From an uncultured Leucobacter sp. (GTDB lineage: Bacteria > Actinomycetota > Actinomycetes > Actinomycetales > Microbacteriaceae), in the NCBI GenBank assembly GCA_937872275.1, contig CALMSE010000032.1:1-11620 (forward strand): 11,620 bases of DNA, given 5' to 3'. Shown piece after piece: positions 6,700 through 11,620 of this stretch. The notes under the pieces are model-generated. The model ran no database searches, was not told the DNA's origin, and worked only from the letters and a program-made list of their open reading frames with translations. The first letter of the stretch is position 1; every line of letters starts with the position of its first letter. The position numbers were made by a program, and so were the translations under genes.

Positions 6700-8298
6700 A
6701 TGACGGAGAGGATCGCGTCCCCCGCCGCTGAGGCGGGGGACACCGCGGAGCCGAGGCTGGTGCTGTCGGATCTCACGGTCGACTACGGTGCGAACCGGGC
6801 GATCGACGGGGTCTCGATGGTCGGCGGGCGCGGCGAGGTGATCGGGCTGCTCGGCCACAACGGGGCCGGCAAGTCGACGCTGCTCAACGTGCTCACCGGC
6901 GCCGCTCGTCCGAGCGGCGGCGCCGTCGACCTCGACGGGGTGCGCATCCCCGCTGATGCGCGGCCCGCCCAGCTCGCCCGGCGCGGCATCACCGTCGTGC
7001 ACCAGGAGCCCGCGCTCGCCGGCAACCTGTCCGTCATCGACAACCTCTACCTCGCCAGGGACGCCCCGCGCTCCATGCGGGAGCGTCGCCGCCGGGCGCT
7101 CGAAGTGCTGGCCGAGATCGGCTCGACCGCCGACCTCGACGTGCCGGTGTCGACGCTCTCGCTGGGCGATCGGCAGCTGGTCGACCTCGCCCGGGGCATG
7201 CTCTCGAGCGACCTCAAAGTGCTGCTGCTCGACGAGCCGACCGCCGGCCTCGGCGACCGCGAGACGCGGGCGCTGCACGAGCTCATCCGCACGCTGGCCG
7301 CGGCCGGCGTGCTGGTGGTCTACGTGTCGCACCGCCTGCCCGACGTGCTCGACGTCTGCGACCGGGTGGTCGTGCTCGCCAACGGGCGCGTCGTGCTCGA
7401 GAGCCCGACCTGGGGGCTCGAGACGGGCGACCTCGTCGAGGCGCTCGCGCCGGGCACCTCGCGTCTCAGGTGGGAGCCGGTGAGCCGCAGCGCCTCCGCC
7501 GTGGTGCTGCCGCACGGGGAGGAGAAGATCGTCGGCCACGAGGGCGAGGTCGTGGGGCTCTTCGGCATGGCAGGCGGCGAGCAGTTCGGGATCGTCGAGG
7601 CCTCCTACGGTCTCGGCGCCGGGGCGACGGTCGAGATCGACGGTGCCCTCTACCGCATCGGATCCCCCCGCGCCGCGATGCGGGCGGGCATCTCCTACGT
7701 GCCGCCGGATCGGGACCACGAGGGCCTGATCGTGCAGATGGGGGCCAAGGAGAACGTGATGCTGCCGTGGCTGAGCGAGCACTCCGGCGGGTTCTGGGTC
7801 GGTCCCCAGCAGGGCCGCGAGTCGTACCGGGCGATGCGGGAGACGCTCAACATCCAGGGTCCGCCCGGCGACGTGCCGATCTCGATGTTCAGCGGCGGCA
7901 ATCGTCAGAAGCACCTGCTCGCGCGCTGGATGCTCCACCACCGCCCCACAGTGCTGCTGCTCGCGCAACCGACCCAGGGCGTCGACGTGGGCGCGAAGGC
8001 CGACATCGCGCGGGCGGTGCGCGAGATCGCCGCCGCCGGCTCGACGGTGTTCGTGGCCTCGTCGGAGACCGACGAGATCGCCATGATGTGCGATCGCAGC
8101 TACGTCATCGTCGGCGAGCGTTCCGCGCAGCTCACCGCCGGCGACGACTACGACGCCGCGCTGCTCGGCGAGCTGATGCGCATCGCCGGAGAGGCCGAGC
8201 ACGACGGTGCATCCGAGCACGACGGTGCGTCCGAGGAAGACGGTGCATCCGAGGAAGACGGTGCATCCGAGAAATCAGAGAGGGAACAGCCAAGATGA
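6700..8298 (+). CDS. ABC-importer ATPase, tandem NBDs, sugar type (RbsA-like)
   Basis: This cytoplasmic subunit drives the importer. NBD1 looks fully active: Walker A GHNGAGKST at 52-60, Q-loop HQEP near 106, signature LSLGDRQ at 153-159, Walker B LLLDEPT with Asp178 and Glu179, and H-loop His211. NBD2 is degenerate: the Walker A region reads GMAGGEQFG (289-297) without Lys-Ser/Thr, the Walker B block reads LLLAQPTQGVD with Ala422 and Gln423 in place of Asp-Glu, and SSETDE lacks the H-loop His. Its signature FSGGNRQK (397-404) is kept. Loss of the NBD2 P-loop is usual in this family; loss of the Walker B Asp-Glu is not. The C-terminus ends in four copies of a charged hexapeptide. GGAG lies eight bases before the ATG. 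It sits 16 nt after the binding protein and overlaps the permease start by ATGA, so translation is probably coupled. 532 residues, slightly long because of the tail. Confidence 0.93.
   Translation: MTERIASPAAEAGDTAEPRLVLSDLTVDYGANRAIDGVSMVGGRGEVIGLLGHNGAGKSTLLNVLTGAARPSGGAVDLDGVRIPADARPAQLARRGITVVHQEPALAGNLSVIDNLYLARDAPRSMRERRRRALEVLAEIGSTADLDVPVSTLSLGDRQLVDLARGMLSSDLKVLLLDEPTAGLGDRETRALHELIRTLAAAGVLVVYVSHRLPDVLDVCDRVVVLANGRVVLESPTWGLETGDLVEALAPGTSRLRWEPVSRSASAVVLPHGEEKIVGHEGEVVGLFGMAGGEQFGIVEASYGLGAGATVEIDGALYRIGSPRAAMRAGISYVPPDRDHEGLIVQMGAKENVMLPWLSEHSGGFWVGPQQGRESYRAMRETLNIQGPPGDVPISMFSGGNRQKHLLARWMLHHRPTVLLLAQPTQGVDVGAKADIARAVREIAAAGSTVFVASSETDEIAMMCDRSYVIVGERSAQLTAGDDYDAALLGELMRIAGEAEHDGASEHDGASEEDGASEEDGASEKSEREQPR
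8197..8268 (+). repeat. Four tandem 18-bp repeats in the ATPase 3' end
   Basis: Four consecutive 18-bp units encode E-[H/E]-D-G-A-S four times (residues 500-523). The units are nearly identical at DNA level: the first two carry CAC and the last two GAA at the second codon, and one unit has GCGTCC instead of GCATCC. The use of GGT and GCA codons is unlike the surrounding GC-ending codon choice. The encoded tail is acidic, probably disordered, and lies after the last folded part of the ABC domain. A run like this is prone to copy-number change by slippage, in frame. Confidence 0.9.
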
Positions 8299-9320
8299 GG
8301 TTCAACGCGAGCAAGTTCAAGGTCGCCGTCGCGCAGAACGCGATGTTCGTCGCCCTGGTGCTGCTGATCCTGCTGTTCAGCCTGCTCGGGCCCCGCTTCC
8401 TCAGCCCGGAGAACATCAATGCGATCCTCTCGCAGATCGCCGAGCTCGGGATCATCGCGCTCGCCATGGCGTTCCTGCTGATGATGGGCAGCGTCGACCT
8501 CTCGGTCGGATCGGTCGCCGCCTGCGCCGCCGTGATCGCCGGGATCACGATGCAGGGCACCGGCAATGTGCTGCTCGGCGTCCTCGCCGGCATCGGCTTC
8601 GGGATCTTCGCCGGGTGCGTCAACGGGATCCTGGTCTCCTTCCTGAAGCTCAACGCCCTCGTGGTCACGATCGGCTTCCTCTCGGCGTGGTCGGGACTCG
8701 CGTACCTGCTCACCAACGGGCAGACGATCGCGGGCCTGCCGCAGAGCTTCACCGCCTTCTCGCAGTTCAGGCCCCTCGGCATTCCGATCCAGGTGCTGCT
8801 GCTGCTCGTGGCGATCGTCGTCGCCTGGTGGCTGCTGAACCGCACCGCGGTCGGCCGTCAGGTGCTGGCCACCGGCGGCAACGAGCGGGCGGCCTACCTG
8901 ATGGGCGTGCGCGTGCGCTCGATCCGCTTCGTCGGCTTCGTCGTCACCGGCGCGATCGCTGGCCTCGTCGGCCTCATGCTGGGAGCCAAGCTGCACGCCT
9001 TCAGCCCCGGGGTCGGGGTCGGCCTCGAGATCTCCGTGCTCATCGTGGTGCTGCTCGGAGGCGTCGCCTTCGACGGAGGCTCCGGCCGCATCAGCGGTGT
9101 GGTCGTCGGTCTCGTCTTCTACGGGGTGCTGCGCAACGGCTTGCAGCTGCTCGGCGTGCCCGGGTATCTGCAGACGTTCCTGATCGGCCTCACCCTCGTG
9201 CTCGCGGTCGCGGTCGACGGGTCGATCCAGCGCCTGGTGCGCACCGCCTGGGCCTCCGGGGTCTCGAAGGTCAGGCGCGCGCCGGCGACGCCGGTCGCGG
9301 CGGAGAAGCCGCAGGGGTAG
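8295..9320 (+). CDS. ABC-importer permease, RbsC-like (BPD_transp_2 family)
   Basis: This integral membrane subunit forms the translocation path together with the RbsA-like ATPase. It has 341 residues and about eight to ten hydrophobic helices, beginning with one at residues 15-32 and ending with one at about 290-308. GSVDLSVGS at 65-73 is the family's hallmark (usually GGIDLSVGS). GGNERAAYLMGVRVRSIRF beginning at 194 is the cytoplasmic loop that contacts the ATPase. The last 20 or so residues are a basic tail. The ATG overlaps the TGA of the ATPase gene (ATGA), and AGGGA lies nine bases before it within the upstream coding sequence. It is followed by 71 nt before the monooxygenase gene. Substrate is not readable from the sequence. 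Confidence 0.93.
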   Translation: MRFNASKFKVAVAQNAMFVALVLLILLFSLLGPRFLSPENINAILSQIAELGIIALAMAFLLMMGSVDLSVGSVAACAAVIAGITMQGTGNVLLGVLAGIGFGIFAGCVNGILVSFLKLNALVVTIGFLSAWSGLAYLLTNGQTIAGLPQSFTAFSQFRPLGIPIQVLLLLVAIVVAWWLLNRTAVGRQVLATGGNERAAYLMGVRVRSIRFVGFVVTGAIAGLVGLMLGAKLHAFSPGVGVGLEISVLIVVLLGGVAFDGGSGRISGVVVGLVFYGVLRNGLQLLGVPGYLQTFLIGLTLVLAVAVDGSIQRLVRTAWASGVSKVRRAPATPVAAEKPQG

Positions 9321-9340
9321 CAGGCCGCCGCACAGATTTG

Positions 9341-9355
9341 CGCCGCGATGCGGCG
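9341..9355 (+). other. Small GC hairpin between permease and monooxygenase genes
   Basis: CGCCGC-GAT-GCGGCG is a perfect 6-bp stem with a 3-nt loop, placed in the only sizeable gap (71 nt) inside the operon. There is no T-run. It could act as an mRNA processing or stability element that separates transporter from enzyme expression, or as a weak terminator, or be chance in GC-rich DNA. Confidence 0.35.
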
Positions 9356-9391
9356 ATGCACCAGTATTCAGCGAAGGAGAAGGAGCAGCCA

Positions 9392-10846
9392 ATGCCAGAG
9401 CAGACCGGCTTCGTGCACGAGACGAAGATCCTGATCGTCGGCACCGGGGGCAACGCGATATCGATCGCCAGGTCCCTGAAGGTCGCCGGGATCGAGGATT
9501 TCACCTTCATCTCCCGCAACGAGGAGTTCGGCGGCACCTGGGTCGACGCCCGCTTCCCCGGGGCCCAGGTGGATCAGCCCGTCTCGCTGTACTCGCTCTC
9601 CTATGCGCCGAACCCCTACTGGAGCAAGCCGTTCCCCGACGCCTGGGAACTGCGGGAGTATCTCGCGGGCATCGCGGCGGAGTACGGCCTCGAGGCCCAC
9701 GCGCACTGGCGGGTCGAGATGCACGATGCGCACTGGGATGCGGCGTCGAAGCGCTGGTACGTCGACACCACGGCGGGTCGCTACTCGGCCCAGTACCTCG
9801 TCGTCGTCACCGGCTTCCTCGACGAGCCCAAGGGCGTCGCCTTCGAGGGGGCCGAGGAGTACACCGGGCGCGTCGTGCAGGCGGCGAGGTGGCCGGAGGA
9901 TTTCGATCCCGCGGGGCAGAGCATCGTGGTCGTCGGATCCGGGGCGACCGCGGTCGAGGTGATCCCCGAGCTGCAGCGGTCGGCCCGTCGGCTGGTCTCG
10001 CTGCAGCGGTCGACGACCTACGTGCTGCCGAAGCCGAACGATCTCTTCCCCGAGGAGCTGAAGCAGGCTCGCGCCGCCGATCCGCGGCTGATGCACGTCG
10101 AGCGCGCCCGCGCCTTCGCCGAGCAGGAGATCATGGATCCGCGCGCGATGGGCCCGCAGATCGCCGCCCAGGCGCTCGAGTTTCTCGCGCAGGAGGTGAT
10201 CGACCTCGAGCTCCGCCGCGGGCTCACCCCGGATCATCCCTGGTTGTGCAAGCGGCCGCTCTTCAGCAACGTCTACCTGCGCACGCTGACCCGGCCGAAC
10301 GTCTCCGTGGTCTTCGACGCCATGGAGGCCTTCACCCCGAACGGGGTGCGCACCGCCTCGGGGCGCGAGATCGAGGCCGATGCCGTGGTGCTCACGACCG
10401 GGTACCACTGGGGCACGCACGTGCTGCGGAGGATCCACCGCGGCGACGGGGTCTCCGTCGCCGAGCACCAGGCCGGCTGGGTGCGCGCCTACAAGGGGAC
10501 CAACGTCGCAGGCTGCCCCAACATGTTCCTCGTCGGCGGGGCGGGGCCCAACAGCCAGCACGGCTCGGGCCTGTTCAACGGCGAGGCGACGGGCCCCTAC
10601 GTGGTGCTGGCGATCCAGGAGGTCGAGCGCCGCGGCGTCGAGTCGCTCGAGGTGAGCGAGGAGGCGGAGATCGCCTGGAAGCGCCGTGCGGATCATCGCA
10701 ACCAGGACCTGCCGTCGGTCGTGGGCGGCTGCACGAACTACTCGCTCGACGCCTTCGGCAACAACATGGCGGTGTGGCCGGGAACCCCCGCCGACATGGA
10801 GTACCAGCACTCGCACCTGATCGTGGAGGACTACGCCTTCGCCTAG
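9392..10846 (+). CDS. Flavin-dependent monooxygenase, FMO/Baeyer-Villiger superfamily
   Basis: Enzymes of this class use FAD and NADPH to insert oxygen, either into a C-C bond next to a ketone (Baeyer-Villiger) or onto a heteroatom. The N-terminal FAD site is GTGGNA at 17-22, followed by RNEEFGGTW (42-50) with the conserved GGTW. The NADPH site is GSGATA at 182-187. The Baeyer-Villiger fingerprint FxGxxxHxxxWP appears at 157-168 as YTGRVVQAARWP, so Phe is Tyr and the usual His is Gln163. VVLTTGYHWG near 331 is the second FMO ATG-motif. The C-terminal block GGCTNYSLDAFGNNMAVWPG is typical of small Baeyer-Villiger enzymes such as the cyclohexanone or 4-hydroxyacetophenone type. 484 residues, somewhat short for classical Baeyer-Villiger enzymes (about 540). 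AGGAG lies six bases before the ATG. As last gene of the transporter operon it probably acts on the imported compound. Superfamily is firm; ketone versus heteroatom chemistry is open. Confidence 0.88.
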   Translation: MPEQTGFVHETKILIVGTGGNAISIARSLKVAGIEDFTFISRNEEFGGTWVDARFPGAQVDQPVSLYSLSYAPNPYWSKPFPDAWELREYLAGIAAEYGLEAHAHWRVEMHDAHWDAASKRWYVDTTAGRYSAQYLVVVTGFLDEPKGVAFEGAEEYTGRVVQAARWPEDFDPAGQSIVVVGSGATAVEVIPELQRSARRLVSLQRSTTYVLPKPNDLFPEELKQARAADPRLMHVERARAFAEQEIMDPRAMGPQIAAQALEFLAQEVIDLELRRGLTPDHPWLCKRPLFSNVYLRTLTRPNVSVVFDAMEAFTPNGVRTASGREIEADAVVLTTGYHWGTHVLRRIHRGDGVSVAEHQAGWVRAYKGTNVAGCPNMFLVGGAGPNSQHGSGLFNGEATGPYVVLAIQEVERRGVESLEVSEEAEIAWKRRADHRNQDLPSVVGGCTNYSLDAFGNNMAVWPGTPADMEYQHSHLIVEDYAFA

Positions 10847-10864
10847 GGATCGCCGCCCGGTCCG

Positions 10865-10920
10865 CACTGTTACGAACCCGTCTCGTTTCGATGAACGTTC
10901 GAGAGGATTGTGTAATAGTG
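10865..10920. promoter_or_regulatory. 56-bp hyphenated dyad upstream of the GAF gene
   Basis: Two pairs of inverted repeats share one centre (between 10892 and 10893). The outer arms are CACTGTTAC (10865-10873) and GTAATAGTG (10912-10920), matching at eight of nine positions. The inner arms are TCTCG (10881-10885) and CGAGA (10900-10904). The segment is clearly richer in A+T than its surroundings. A -10-like TATATT follows at 10935-10940 without a well-placed -35. It may be the control region of the downstream GAF gene, or a terminator for the monooxygenase operon whose stop is 18 nt upstream. Confidence 0.45.
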
Positions 10921-11087
10921 CGCCGTCGAGCGCTTATATTGGAGTTCCACGGCCGCGGGACGCAGCGCGCAGCCGGAAATCGCAGGTGGGGTGAACTGCG
11001 TGCAGTCTCCCGAGCGGGGCGGTGAGCGCGACGATGTGCGCACCGGCGGGCACGCGCGGCACCCCGGACAACGAGGGAGTGTGCACT

Positions 11088-11620
11088 ATGGGGAGTACCG
11101 CCCACCCGGATTCGAAGCTGCCCGCTCTGCTCGACTTCTTCGGCGAGCTCACGCGCGGCGATGAGCTCGGCGATCTCGAGCGCAGCTACTGCAGGGGCGT
11201 CGCGAAGCTCGTGCCGCACACGATGCGCGCCATCTATCTCTTCGACCGCAACGGCACGCTGGAGCGCGTGGCCGCCGAGAACGTCAGCGATTTCTTCCTC
11301 GCCCGGTACGAGGAGGTGGGGCGCGCCGTCGACCCCCTGTTCTCTCGGCTTCAGGCCACGAAGGCGCCCGTCGACAACATGGAGCTGATGAGCTTCAACG
11401 GCTGGCTCGAGAGCGACATCTACCGCGAGGTCGTGCAGATGAACGGGGTGAACTACACCACCCTCGCGCCGGTGATCGTGGACGACCGCCTCGCCGGCGT
11501 GCTGGCATGGGCGAGCCCGGCGAAGCGCGGCACGGCCAGCCCCGAGGAGCGCGAGCTGCTCGCGGGCATCGGGCGCATCGTCGGCCTCGCGGTCGACGTC
11601 GTGCGGCAGCGCGAGGCCGC
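11088..11620 (+). CDS. GAF-domain protein, probable transcription regulator (5' part only)
   Basis: The frame is open from the ATG at 11088 to the window end (177 complete codons), so the gene is cut. GGGAG sits eight bases before the ATG; an in-frame GTG at 11079 is less well placed. After about 25 residues the sequence reads YCRGVAKLVPHTMRAIYLFDRNGTLERV, then a helix-rich middle with DPLFSRLQATKAPVDN, then VNYTTLAPVIVDDRLAGVLAWA and a closing amphipathic helix (SPEERELLAGIGRIVGLAVDVV). This is the order of a GAF small-molecule sensor domain. In actinobacteria such N-terminal GAF domains are often followed by a LuxR-type helix-turn-helix, which would lie beyond the window; this is inference. 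Its position directly after the monooxygenase operon suggests it could control that operon. Confidence 0.7.
   Translation, partial: MGSTAHPDSKLPALLDFFGELTRGDELGDLERSYCRGVAKLVPHTMRAIYLFDRNGTLERVAAENVSDFFLARYEEVGRAVDPLFSRLQATKAPVDNMELMSFNGWLESDIYREVVQMNGVNYTTLAPVIVDDRLAGVLAWASPAKRGTASPEERELLAGIGRIVGLAVDVVRQREA

Noticed and set aside
8207..9391. Upstream extension of the monooxygenase frame through the permease gene
   Set aside because: It is Arg-rich out-of-frame translation of the permease; the true start at 9392 has AGGAG and begins the FAD domain.
9368..10867. Long - strand frame opposite the monooxygenase
   Set aside because: No domain is recognisable; composition is typical of antisense frames in GC-rich DNA.
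10918..11025. Possible 35-codon leader peptide (GTG start) before the GAF gene
   Set aside because: It has no ribosome binding site, no attenuator-like codon run, and the frame is merely the continuation of a shadow frame.

Overview
The window is uniformly GC-rich, with codons ending mostly in G or C, GTG starts beside ATG, and TAnnnT-type -10 hexamers placed directly before start codons. The order herA-like (DUF853) gene, radA, mqo and the general style of the proteins suggest an actinobacterium, possibly a member of Microbacteriaceae. The taxonomic guess is inference from style, not from a marker gene.

Left part (1-3739): three housekeeping-type genes on the + strand. The 3' end of a HerA-like (DUF853) ATPase is followed by an intergenic stretch carrying a striking 64-nt near-palindrome with perfect 22-bp arms. 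Then comes radA (Sms recombination/repair ATPase) and, 11 nt later, mqo (malate:quinone oxidoreductase). Both radA and mqo have a -10-like hexamer just before the start codon, as leaderless actinobacterial transcripts do. Two overlapping GC-rich hairpins fill the 40-nt gap between mqo and the convergent gene that follows.

Middle and right part (3780-11620): an accessory, catabolic-looking module. A benzoate/2-aminobenzoate-type CoA ligase lies on the - strand and is read divergently from a + strand operon. That operon encodes a lipoprotein solute-binding protein, a double-domain sugar-type ABC ATPase, an RbsC-like permease, and a flavin-dependent monooxygenase of the FMO/Baeyer-Villiger superfamily. 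The 267-nt divergent region contains three separate dyads; one overlaps the -10 of the ligase promoter. Downstream, after another hyphenated dyad, begins a GAF-domain protein (probably a regulator) that runs off the window.

Proposed joint role (inference): the ABC importer takes up a small molecule, the flavin monooxygenase oxygenates it, the CoA ligase activates an acid product or a parallel aromatic acid, and the GAF protein may sense the substrate. The substrate is not identifiable from sequence. The pairing of a carbohydrate-family (CUT2/RbsABC-like) importer with a Baeyer-Villiger-like monooxygenase and an aryl-CoA ligase is the most interesting feature of the window. No tRNA, rRNA, CRISPR array, insertion sequence or phage gene was seen.
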